In this document: in pieces, positions 32,786 through 43,871 of the stretch
Layout of the letters: each line of letters starts with the position of its first letter
How positions within the stretch are numbered: the first letter of the stretch is position 1
Assembly: GCA_904063045.1 (NCBI GenBank)
Contig: CAJFCJ010000044.1
Location: forward strand, 196,187-245,842
Length of the DNA stretch: 49,656 bases
Source: Dimorphilus gyrociliatus
Lineage: Eukaryota > Annelida > Polychaeta > Dinophilidae
Direction of reading: 5' to 3'
Translations under genes and position numbers: made by a program
Notes under the pieces: generated by a model
The model's input: only the letters and a program-made list of their open reading frames with translations
Told to the model about the DNA's origin: nothing
Databases searched by the model: none

Positions 32786-35700
32786 ATGTTTCTTTGTCTG
32801 TTGATACTTTTACTCTCTTTTAAATTTAATTACGTTACTAGTAGAAAAGTCTATTCATCAAATGTATTATCTATAAATGTGTTAGAAACAAATCAATTTA
32901 CTATAACAGGAATAATACAAATTCATCATCCTAAAACCAATTTCAATTATTCAATTTCCAGACTATCAAAGCATAAATGGAATGCTAAAAGCTTGTGTAG
33001 AAAATTCAATTTTTTTAGTGGTTATGGTAAAATTCTGACTTATAAAATGAAAAAAATATCTAAAATTGCATATGTAAAAAGAGGGAAATGTTGTAAATAG
33101 TATGTATACATGTATCGATTTTTGGATGTAGGCCTTCCTGTTGTTTTTAAACATTTTTCAATACCTTAATGTTTATAGCTGGATTGCTAAATATAAATTG
33201 ATTTATTCTCTGCGTTGCTACAAGAAAAACGTTGAATGTAAGTCTACTTACTTTCTAATCTTATCAAATACTTATGAAAAGAAATATCTGTTTTGCATTT
33301 ATTCCTCTTTCTCCAACTTTTAGTTTTCTTTGCCTATCATCGCCCAGATAATAAATTCTATAATTTAGCGTTTGTAAGGAGAGATACCATCTACATAGTT
33401 CGAAAGTCGTTGAATGATACTGACAATTCCATATGCAAAACATCAAGATATATACAGCCTGAAATACGTCCATACGAAATTAATGAAAAATCCTTTGCTA
33501 TTGTTAATAAAACTAATTCAAAAGTTTATATAAAAATATCAAATGGCGAAAATAAAAAGACTTTTTCTCCAATTGAATGCGATTATTTTGATCTTAACGG
33601 TCTTATATTTCAATTTTGAAAATTCATTTATTAAATTGTTGCCTAAATTATTTTCATTATTTGATTTCAGATATTCAAATTATTGAAAACAAAGCAAAAA
33701 GAATAGACTATCAAAAGCAAGGTCGCATTAATTATCCAAGATATCAGTGTGTGTCAAAAAGTTTTGGTCAATCATATTGTAGCTTTCAATTCATTTTGCT
33801 TAACGACAATGATGGTAAATTGTCCGAGGAGGATGAACTTATCTTAAATAAATTTATTTGCCAACAAAGGAATATGACATCATTAACTATGAATTATGAA
33901 CACTTTAGTATAGATTCTGTAGCAGAACCTTATTTATTTTCAAATTGTAAAATAGTTATGGGAAGTGTAAAACAATGTATTTTAAGGACAGGAGAGGACA
34001 AAAGTGGAGGAGAGAATGAAGTTGTCTATCTGGCAAATCCTATATGTTTCCATCACCAACGGCAGATGAAAAGTACTTTTAAATATTCGCAAGCAACCTG
34101 CATTCATTCTCTTTTTAGCTTCAAAATTTCAGTTGTTCAGTAAGACATTAGGACACTTGTACTTGAATGATCAGCATAATTATAATAATTTTGTTGGAAT
34201 ATTCCAAATGTTGATAGATGATGTTTGGTTTCATTTTAAAACATTTTCATATCATGAAGTTCAAATAATCTGTAAAAATTTCGGTTTTAATTATGGAACA
34301 ATCGTAAAATACGACCAAACATGCAAACTGAATTATGGATTAAGACTTGAAACTCTTTCGTGCAGTACTTTGGACTTGAATCAATGCAGTTACGTGGTTG
34401 AAAAAAATAAAAGGTCCGTTTTCAAAAGTTCGAAAGTTGAAAAAAATTTTTTCTAATTTTTCAGAAAACGTGACAAACATGTTTTATTTTCTTTAAGTTG
34501 TTCTAAAGAAATTGGTATTAAGTACTTTGCCAAAGTCCTCATAGAAGTAGCTATTCATTTATCGATTGATTGATTGAAAGAAATATAGAAAAAGCTTTTG
34601 GTAATAATAGTTGTAATTGAAAATAAGTCATTGGTAACTAAATGGCTACTTTGATAGTGAACTGCCAATAGATTTCCCTTAACTATCTAAAATGTTTACA
34701 GTAATTGAATGTAATGAAAAAAATGCGATCATAATATATGATACCTGTTATTATATATTTAAACAACAAAACGAATATTCTATTGAAGAAATTTCAAAAA
34801 TATGCCAAAAAAGAAATCTTACTTTAGCCGACTTCATCTTACCTCATGCAAAATTCACTTTCTCCTTTTTTACGACTGTCGAAAGTGGAGTTTTAAAAAA
34901 GACTCCTCTAGGAACATTGGCTTTATATAATAGTAAAATTCCAATTCAAATTCATATCAATATCATTAGCACCTAATGAATTAAATACAATTAGAATTAT
35001 ATGAAAAATTGAATGGGAGACAGGCAGTAGTTAAGGCCACTGCCAGTAATTTTCCTCAAGAGTATCTTCTCAAATCTGACTCTCTTAATAGTGTACATCT
35101 TTTGGCGTATAACCAATCATAAAACTTTAAATTCAGAAATAATTTTTTTCAGAAGAGGGACGCAATTTCGTTTATAAATTATTTTGACATTTACTCATTT
35201 AAAATTGGCGTTAGCAATATTTTAAGTGCTATAAGAGAATGCTACGCATTTGGGATTTCAATAGAAGAGAAAACTTTAAAGGAAGTATCAGTCTCCCCTT
35301 CATATTGCAACCATTTGGATATAAAAAAATTCATTTGTCAGAAATCACCTAGTAAATGTTGATTATTAGTTAATGTCCTTAATGCATTTTAATTTTTATA
35401 ATAATTATCAGTAATCAGAAATTATGCGAAACAACTTTTTTAAAATTTGCTGTTCCTATCTTATTATCCGTACGATTCCTAAAATATCAGTTTTTGCAGC
35501 TTACATTGAGTTATAGCTGTTCAAATACCAATACTTTGTTTTATGGAGTTGACCCTAATTTAATATCCAGTCCCTAACAACATTATCTATACTATTCAAG
35601 TGAGGTCTTGTCAATAAGAACTCTTATAATAATTTACATATTCTCTTTGCCTCTGTCAATCAAAGGCTTTCGAATTCGAATTTTAATACTATCCCAATAT

Positions 35701-38700
35701 CCGTTATTGAAGCGATCATGTGCAACATTGACACCCTCCAACATTATTGCAAAACCTTGTTCGAAAATCGATAATATATCTGTCTATTTTGTAATTCTCT
35801 CCGGAAATTCATTTGGAAGAGATAACCATCCTAGACCCATTCTAGATTCACAGCCATAAAAGCCTGTTTAGGATGAATATATTTTGACTTCTGTTGATCC
35901 CAAATAAAGATACTGCTGGATTTTGATTAAAAACATTTTGACTAAAAAGGACCAAGGATGCTAGAATTTTGCGATGGGATCTTGATAGGTAATAATCTAT
36001 TTAAGATTTTTCCAAACTGTTGATTGTTTAATGAATAAGTCTATCTGTTGCTGTAACTACAAAAACTTTGTCATTACTCCATTTCCCTCTTTTGAATTTC
36101 AAAACAAAACTGAGAGAGATTTTTAGGAATCATACGGAAGACTTGATTAAATTGAAATATTTAGTAATTTAGCGTCATTTCTTTATATTAAATATCACTT
36201 TTTATAGTTGTTTTTAGGCATAGATTCTTTTAATTTTTTCAGATATTAAAAGTAATAACTCAGTCAACTTCTATTTATCTTTAAATGGAGTGGTTGAATG
36301 CCCTCCGAATACATTTTTATGTGAAACGGATGGAGTTTGTATTTCAAATTTGTATATTTGTGATGAAAAGTATGATTGTTTATCTGGAGAAGATGAGAGA
36401 GATTGTGACAAATATGATAATGATATGTTCCATTGTTTAAATTCTTCAGAAGTAATAGTGTATAGTCTAGTATGTAATTTTGTTAATGATTGTGAAGATG
36501 AATCTGATGAAATATTTTGTGGTATATCAGTTACTTTCTCTTTTTAAGTAATTTTACATTTTCAAATTGACATATCGTTTTTGTTCTATCAGAAAGAAAT
36601 TCTTGCGATACGAAAGACTCTTTGTAAATATTTGAAAATTATTTAAAATAATTGCTTGTCCTTGTTTCTTGTTCATTATTCTTAGTCTATAATGTCTTTC
36701 AACTAGAAAATGCTCCAATGGGCAATGTATACCAATCAAGAATTTCACTGATGGAGAGAGGCATTGCTTTGACAAGACAGACGAAGATTTTGCATATTTT
36801 ACTAAAATGCAAAATTTTCAAAGTTAGTTGGTTTTCAGTACGAAAACAATACAACATTTTTATTTTAGACAAATCAATCATTTCTTGTGGCAAAAAGTTA
36901 ATTTATAAAGAAAATGTATGTGATTTAAAATTTGATTGCTTAGCTAAAAATGATGAAAGTTATTCGAAATGTGAACCACACTACAATGATGTAAGAAGAT
37001 CTTTCATGAAAGATAAGGCAAAGTCCTACTGCATACTCTCCTACCGAAGTAGTGGAGGTTTATTAACAAAAATTCATTATCCTTACAATGAACTTTCAAA
37101 TTGTAAATTATTACATTGCACACCTGGACATTTTCTTTGTTATGGTGTCAACTTTTGCATTTCCATTGAGCAGTATTGCGATAAAATTAGACATTGTCCT
37201 TATGGAGATGATGAATCTAACTGTGGTAAAAAGCTTTGTTTTAATCTTTTACGAAAAATAGCAGAAATACTTTTTTTAGAAACTTTTAAACCAAGAGGTT
37301 TCTTTAAGTGTAAAAACCAAACTCTCTATATACTCGTCAATAAAGTTTGTAATGGCATTATTGATTGCCTTTTCGGCAGTGACGAACTTGCTTGTCATAT
37401 TCGACAAACCGACAATAAGGAAAATACGCCTTGTACTGAAAACTATATATATCACCTTTCTTGTTCATATAAAACTTTTATAAGCAAGACAAAGTCTTAT
37501 TCAACAATAACAACAAACCAGCCCTATATTAAAAAGCTATCAGTATTTGGGAAAATGTTTCAATTGTCAAAAATGAACCATTCATTTCATTTAATTTCAA
37601 TTCATATTGAAAATAATAACATAAAACAGTTTAATCTGGAAACTTTTCCTAACTTAGTAGTTGTTATATTGAAAAAGACAAACCTTATTAAATTTAATGG
37701 TAGAAACTCTAGTGGATATCTTCTTCAGCATTTGGATATTTCAATAAATCCAATAGACAATTTAAACTTTTTAAATAATTCTAGATTTATATTCATGAGA
37801 ATTTTGGATATATCTTATACAAATATAAAATCAATTGAACTAAGAAATGGTGTTCAATTTAAAAAGCTCTCATTATTCAAAATGACAAATTCTAATATAA
37901 AAACTATTGATAGAAAATTTTTCGGCTCACTTCCAAATCTTGCAGAATTGCATCTAAATGACACAGTTTTACCTTTAAAAAATGCAAATTTAGTATTTAA
38001 AAACATTAATAAGATTAAAAAACTATTTAGTATTTACTTTAATTTATGCTGTTTTGCTTGGAAATTCAGTAATAGTAGCGTAATATGCACACCGCCTTCA
38101 ACTGGATTCAATTCATGTTCAAATCTTATAGGATCAATTTTTGTTAAAACGATGTTTTGGTTTTATGGAATGTTTGGTTTTATTGGAAATTTTACAACTC
38201 TTGTAATAACCATTAAAAAAAATATTCAAAAGAAGCAATTTATTTGTTTGCAAACCACTCTTTGCATTGGAGATTTTCTTCTCTCAATCTATATCTTAAT
38301 CATCTTAATTGCTGATGCAATTTTTGGTAATGACTACATTTATTTTGAACATGCATGGAGATATAGCTTTGCCTGCCAAGCTTTGGGTTTTACGGCGTTA
38401 TTTTCCATAAATATGTCATCTTGTAGTATTGTCTTGTTAGCTATTGAGAGAAGTGACGCTATTATAAATCATGGTGTTCAAGTGACATTTTTCAGGAAGA
38501 GAGCTTTTTTGTTCATTTCAATTATCCTATTTTCATCATTGTTTGCAGGGTTACCAAATGCTTTCATTCCAGTTATATTATATATTTTTCAGTATTTTAT
38601 AAACCATTTTCACCTTTTCTTTCATTTGCAAATTTAGAATTTTCATTCGAAAACTAGAATTTGTTTGAACATTCTAATTGAGAATACTATCAATGAGGGA

Positions 38701-39819
38701 TGGACATTCTCATTTATCATATTTGGAATAGTTTTGTCTATATTTGTTATAGTTATAATAATTTGTTATATAAAGATATATTTATTTGTGAAAGAATCAA
38801 GAGAGGCACTAGATAGCTTGGGTTTTAACTCCAAATCAAAAGCAAAGCCTATAAAAATGATCATATTTGTCATTTTCTCAAATATTTTATGTTGGATTCC
38901 ATTAACTATTTTATGTGAATATTTCCTTTACTTCCTCCGCATGACACTAGAGAGAAAGTGTATCATAATCTTAATAGCTAGACATGAACTTTTTCAAATT
39001 GTCACTTGTTTATGATTATATAAAATTCTAACTAACCCTACAGGTTTTCTATCATTGTTTACTGTTATAACGATAAAAGAAGATATTTACATTTTTATAA
39101 TAATGTTCTTCCTCCCAATAAATTCTGTAATCAATCCAATTATCTGCATAGTGAGAGAATTTTATCAGTATAAATTACACATAGAAAGATCTAAACAAGA
39201 AAAATTGTTTGTTTATTTATCTATTTGTTACTGCTTTTTTGTGTTCTTATTATTTCTTTTCAGAAAAACGGCAGTAGAATCAGAATTACATAGAAACCAG
39301 TGCAAATGTAAGATGTTCAAATTCATAGACATTATTCACTTTTCAATTTCAATAACAATTTAATCTTATATGATTTAAAAGTTTTGCAGTATCTTAGTGG
39401 ATCAGAAGACAATCAAATTATATACTGTAAACATTATCACTATTTCGAACCTGTAAAAGTGAATATGACGCTGTACAGAAAACAAAAATATTTCAACATA
39501 TTGAAGGAAGTTATAAAATCATTAAAATATATACATTGTCATATGTTTTGTCTAAATCATAAAATTGACTTCAAGTATATCCTTTATGATGTAAGATACT
39601 CTCTCTCTCTCTCCTCTTTTACCAGTTTAAAGAATGAGTACTTTGAAAATACAAATTTTAGGAAACTTTTTTTTCAAATAGTCTATATCAAAGAAATATT
39701 TTTTTACAATTTTCCAATTGAGAGGATTTCAAGTTCAATATTCTAAAGAGGACATTAGAGAGTATGGTATTTTTGTGAGAAAAATTCTTCAAAAGAAAGT
39801 TTATTTTACTTTTCCATAA
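32786..39819 (+). CDS. Receptor B: SRCR-like/CTLD/LDLa/LRR 7TM receptor with kinase-like tail
   Basis: Inferred exons: 32786 to about 33090, 33179-33237, 33348-33599, 33671 to about 34045, 34119-34413, 34465-34514, 34702 to about 34910, 35153-35351, 36243-36521, 36593-36623, 36707-36822, 36869-37225, 37280-38571, 38638-38914, 39044-39206, 39264-39307, 39382-39590 and 39682-39819.

The first exon encodes a signal peptide (MFLCLLILLLSFKFNYVTS) and an SRCR-like domain (LCRKFNFFSGYG). Then come one copy of the unknown module ending CDYFDLNG, two more SRCR-like domains (ICKNFGFNYG), a CTLD-like domain (DTCYYIF, NLTLADF, LDIKKFICQK), about six LDLa repeats (CDEKYDCLSGEDERDC), LRRs, and a Cys-rich cap (CCFAWKF). 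The 7TM bundle has LAIERS where class A receptors have DRY, CWIP in TM6, and NPIIC for NPxxY. The tail is kinase-like.

The first junction has no phase-matching GT-AG pair that I could find, and two donors are approximate. Receptor B is shorter than A, with fewer SRCR units. Confidence 0.75.
35352..36242. other. Large intron of receptor B with degraded ORF
   Basis: An 890-bp intron between the CTLD and LDLa exons. An 83-codon open stretch lies at 35608-35859 (+). Its opposite strand also reads almost open (for example GYWDSIKIRIRKPLIDRGKE), hinting at a transposon relic, but I cannot assign a family. The motif TGACTTCTGTTGATCC recurs at about 40058. Confidence 0.3.
39264..39819 (+). other. 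Kinase-like C-terminal tail of receptor B (exons 39264-39307, 39382-39590, 39682-39819)
   Basis: The 209-nt exon reads SLKYIHCHMFCLNHKIDFKY then ILYD, aligning with helix E plus the HRDLKxxNIL catalytic loop (here NHKIDFKYIL, so the RD pair is lost). After a phase-0 intron the last exon has YSKEDIREYGIFVRKILQKK, aligning with the helix-F DVYSFG motif, and stops 7 codons later. Exon sizes of 44, 209 and 138 nt equal those of receptor A. A pseudokinase-like scaffold is the best reading. Confidence 0.6.
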
Positions 39820-41352
39820 AAGAATATCCCTACATAGTTTTGCTCTAATTTTTATAATATGATTTGCTTAATTATTCAAATACATAATTAACCTAATTAT
39901 CATTTTATCATTCTTTATCATTTGAACCATGAAATTGAAAGCATAGAAGAATAAGTATAATTCTTTCAGCATTTACCCAACAAGTTTATTGTTACTTCAT
40001 TACTCAATGGGTAATAAGATGCAATTTATTCTTTTAAGAACTAACCTAACCCTGACTTCTGTTGATCCAAATATGTCAATGCTTCAAATGTTAAATCCTG
40101 CAAGTTTACAGATTCGAATACTTTAGGATTAGATTTTAGTTCGAAATTCGGTTAGTAAAAGCAAAGGAGCTACTGATTGATATGGCTGGGTTGCAGTTAG
40201 GGCAAGACCATAAATTCATTGATATTTTCGAATCAATCAACATACTGTTATGGTTGTTCAAAAAATTATATTCTTGCAGATCTATCGTTTTAGTGATCCA
40301 AATAGGTGAAAATCACTTGAAGCAAGCTCGGAACTCCAAGCTTAGTGAAACTTAAATTTGGCAATCTTTCCCATTGCAAACTCTGCTATATGTAAATTAT
40401 GAAATTATCAATCTAAGATTACTCCCCTATGATTATTATCTGTAAGAATTGATCACCTTTACCCAATACTAACTCTGATAGCAGATAATAGTTAACAGAT
40501 CTAAATCCTTGCTATCTTATTTCTGCTTCTGAACCAAAGTTTGATTATCACACACAATCGAGAGCCTTAGCATGGTCCAGATAATAATGAGTCTAATTTT
40601 GATAATATACATTTGATGAGCAAAGAATCTGTAAGCAGGAGATTTTGACAAATAAAAGTGTACATCTGAGTTTGTTAGATTTACCTTTTAAAAAATTGCA
40701 GACTGGAACTTGATAATAATCTTCTTTGGTAGATCAATTAGGAACTCTTTAAAAAGATTTATAGTATATTACTTACCAGGTTTCTTGATAGAGGACTATT
40801 TTACTGCTTTATTAAGATACAAAGGTATTAGAGAAAACATTACGAAATGAGATATTTTTAAATGGGGAGAGATTTAATAAGTATCAAATGACTTCATCAG
40901 AAATTTGAAAAAACAAAAATTGCATTTGGTAAGTATCCAATGCTGTTTTGTTTCATTCCAATTTCAACATATGAGGGAGGAAGTGAGTACCTCCTGAATT
41001 TCTTTGTGACCAATTTCGACTCAACTTTTCCACACATACTTTTTTAATGTTCCGGTGCATAAAAATTTTGAATCAGTTAGGTAGACTGAAAAATCTCCAT
41101 CACTCGGAGATCTGTCAATTAGGCTATGTCCATGTATGTGTAGTTGTTTTAAACAAATTGGATATCTTTCTATAAAAGTATGTAAAAAAAGATTTAGAGA
41201 AGAAACTAGTAAAATAATATTTTGCATATTACTGAGATACTCTTTGGTATAACTTCAAGATTGAAAGCCAAATATTTTTGATAAATAGTTGGATTGAAAG
41301 TAACAGACATATAAACTGGTAAATTCGTAGAAAATTTTAGAAATGTAATAAT
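39820..41352. other. Intergenic, no supported gene
   Basis: Non-coding AT-rich sequence. A 68-codon minus-strand ORF at 41021-41227 begins with a hydrophobic stretch, but nothing else supports it. A segment around 40050-40400 reads partly open on the minus strand and shares TGACTTCTGTTGATCC with the intron of receptor B, suggesting a dispersed repeat. Confidence 0.35.
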
Positions 41353-41886
41353 CTAAAGCATAAAAGAAGTATATTTTGTAGTTATATCTCGATAAAATTT
41401 TCTCATCACTGTGTACACTTGCGCATTTCCAGGCTTATCTTCTTTATATGATACAATACCATGGCATGAATTTTCAAGAAAATCAAATGCCAAGAAATCA
41501 ATTTTTAAAACTTCCATTGGAATATCAAATTTTACAGTTCTTTCTTCAACTGCAGTAGTTTTTTCAATTGTTTTGAAATCTTTTTTAATATATTTAAGAC
41601 CTGAAATTTTTTGCCAAACTCTCAAACTGAATGGATAATGTTTACCAGTTGTAAGATACGTTATAGGTGTTATATGGCCGTTACAGGGAATGTTAAAGTC
41701 TATAATCAAATTAATATGGTCATGTTGCACAAAATCATAACGTATAAGAGGAAAGCCAAGTGTTTTATTACTACAATTTTCACTTTGTATGATTGGAAAA
41801 TTCAAAAATAAGATCGCAATATGAAAAATCATATATTTCAATAGCAGTTTGTTTACTAGAGGTAAAAGAGAAAACTTCCAACACAA
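41353..41886 (-). CDS. Small secreted protein, single exon
   Basis: 177 codons. A hydrophobic N-terminus (with either the first Met or the internal MIFHIAILFLNFPIIQS as start) acts as a signal peptide. The mature part has the pattern FNIPCNGHITPI, YPFSLRVWQKISG, then an aliphatic strand pattern and ENSCHGIVSY. It is reminiscent of the PC-x-G-x-I ... VWR ectodomain found in invertebrate surface proteins, but the family name is not certain. There is no membrane anchor. It lies between receptor B and a decayed receptor copy. Function unknown. Confidence 0.5.
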   Translation of the reverse strand: MCWKFSLLPLVNKLLLKYMIFHIAILFLNFPIIQSENCSNKTLGFPLIRYDFVQHDHINLIIDFNIPCNGHITPITYLTTGKHYPFSLRVWQKISGLKYIKKDFKTIEKTTAVEERTVKFDIPMEVLKIDFLAFDFLENSCHGIVSYKEDKPGNAQVYTVMRKFYRDITTKYTSFML

Positions 41887-42011
41887 TGAGAAACAAAAGA
41901 AACAAGGGGAATCTTTTCTAAAAGGGTCGATTAATTGTAATTATGTCTTTCGATCTCGGCTATCGGCTGACACGTACACAAATGTAGGAGTGCTGGAGGC
42001 TGTAAATCTGG

Positions 42012-43482
42012 TTTTTATAGATATATGATATATAGATATTGTATTGAATTTATCAAAATTTGTGACGGAACTTATGATTGCCATCTGAAAGATGATGAAC
42101 TTGGATGTGGTAATAATAATTTGATAATTTAGTAAGGTTTTTTATTGACTTTATTCTCTTTTAGAATGGTCCGGGTCAAAAGGTCTTTACCGCTGCAGAA
42201 ACAGTTCTAAATACATTTCCCTTATTGATATGTGCCCTCTAAGTCACAGACATAACTGTAAATATGGAAATTCATTTGCAGAAAGCAGAGATGTCCTTCA
42301 GGAGACGACACAGATAGTAAAAAATCATTATTCATTTTTAATTAAACTACAACTTAAAAATTCAAGTATTGCAACGCTGAATATATTGAAAAAATTTTCT
42401 ATATTTAAAATATTTGATAATTTTTATGAAAAAATTGCAGAATGAGTTTGAGATTGTTAGATGCTAGTCAAAGCTCTTAATGACCTTATCCATACATTCA
42501 CATATAATATTGGAGAGTTGGCAAATCTTAATTTATCCTTTTATTCATGACATATCATTTTAAATTTCATCCAAGGCATACTTTTCATTGTTGTTAGGTC
42601 ATTCAGTCCATTTTAAAACAGTTATGGATAATATTTAATTATATGAAATTAATAGGAAAAACAATACACTGATTTATGGTCAAAATCAACAATAATGTTA
42701 CTAAATATAATTGAGAATATTTATAAGACTTATAACAATATTCTAAATATTTTCAGAGTAATGGTAACCAGTTTTCTTTATTCTAAAAGGATATTTTACT
42801 TTTTTTTGACAATTTCTATTTCCTATTTTGACAAAAAAGAATTTGTTTTCTTCCTTTTTTCACACAATGTTTAATAGAAATCACATTATGAATTTGAAAA
42901 ACTGTTGATTGTGAAAAGAAAAACTGAATGTTCCATCACCTGGAGATGTACTCAAAGATGGGACAGGTAGAAAATGACCAGAGCTTTGATTGAAAACAGC
43001 CAAAAAACTTATTTTTATAAATTGATAGTAAACTATTAAAAAAAAGTTAAAAAAAGACTTAAATGCTACTTATTGTTTTATTTAATAATGTACATTTTAT
43101 TAATATTTCATTATCTTATTTTTCACTACTCAAAGCCTTTATATATTTAAAAGATTACTTAATGTGTTTGAGTGATAACGTCACAACTAAAATAATATAC
43201 AAGTTTTCTTTTTAAAACTGAATATTTCACAGATTTTGAAACTTTCCGTTTGAAATCTTCGGGTAACATTAATAAATTTGATAATTTAAACATGTATAAT
43301 GGCAAAATTACTGGGCGATTTATGTTATATTTTAAAAGAACTAACTCATCATTCAATTGTAACAACAATTTTAAAGAGAGAAAGAATATCTTAATCAGCA
43401 ATCTGACATTTAATAGACGACATTTTCAACATCTACTAAGCCTGTTATACAATTTCCTTGAATTAAATTTTTCTTTTAGTTA
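42012..43482 (+). pseudogene. Decayed third copy of the LDLa-LRR 7TM receptor
   Basis: Exon 42012-42109 codes an LDLa repeat (CIEFIKICDGTYDC, LKDDELGC) ending in the same phase-1 donor position as the fifth LDLa exon of A and B. After a 55-bp intron, 42165-42445 reads GLYRCRNSSKYISLIDMC then HNCKYGN, equivalent to the GFFKC...NCKYGSDE LDLa of receptor A, followed by a degraded LRR start and a stop. More LRR-like sequence occurs at about 42510-42560 (ELANLNLSF) and 43210-43482. No 7TM or tail exons are seen. It is a truncated pseudogene. Confidence 0.6.
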
Positions 43483-43871
43483 ATTGTTAGCGTGATATTT
43501 TGTTTACACATAAAATGAATGGGATGTTTGAAAACTCTGCCAATTTTGTCACCTTTCAAGTTTATCCACAATTTGTTACAATCTATGAAACTTAAATGAT
43601 TAACTATTCTATTGTAATTTTGGCTTCGTGAATATTTATTGAAAAAACCTAACCCTGAAATGATTGGAATGATTTGAATTTGAATATAACCTTATTTCTG
43701 AGTATACTTGTGTGTGTTGGTTTTGTAACAGTACAAATAACGTCATGTTTGAAATAATGTATTCTATTATATATATTGATAAATCCTTTTTCATCAAATG
43801 CAACAAATTGCAATACATTTAGAAATCTAAACATTTTGATTTGTTATCCTTTGAATTTTCAAATATACTCA

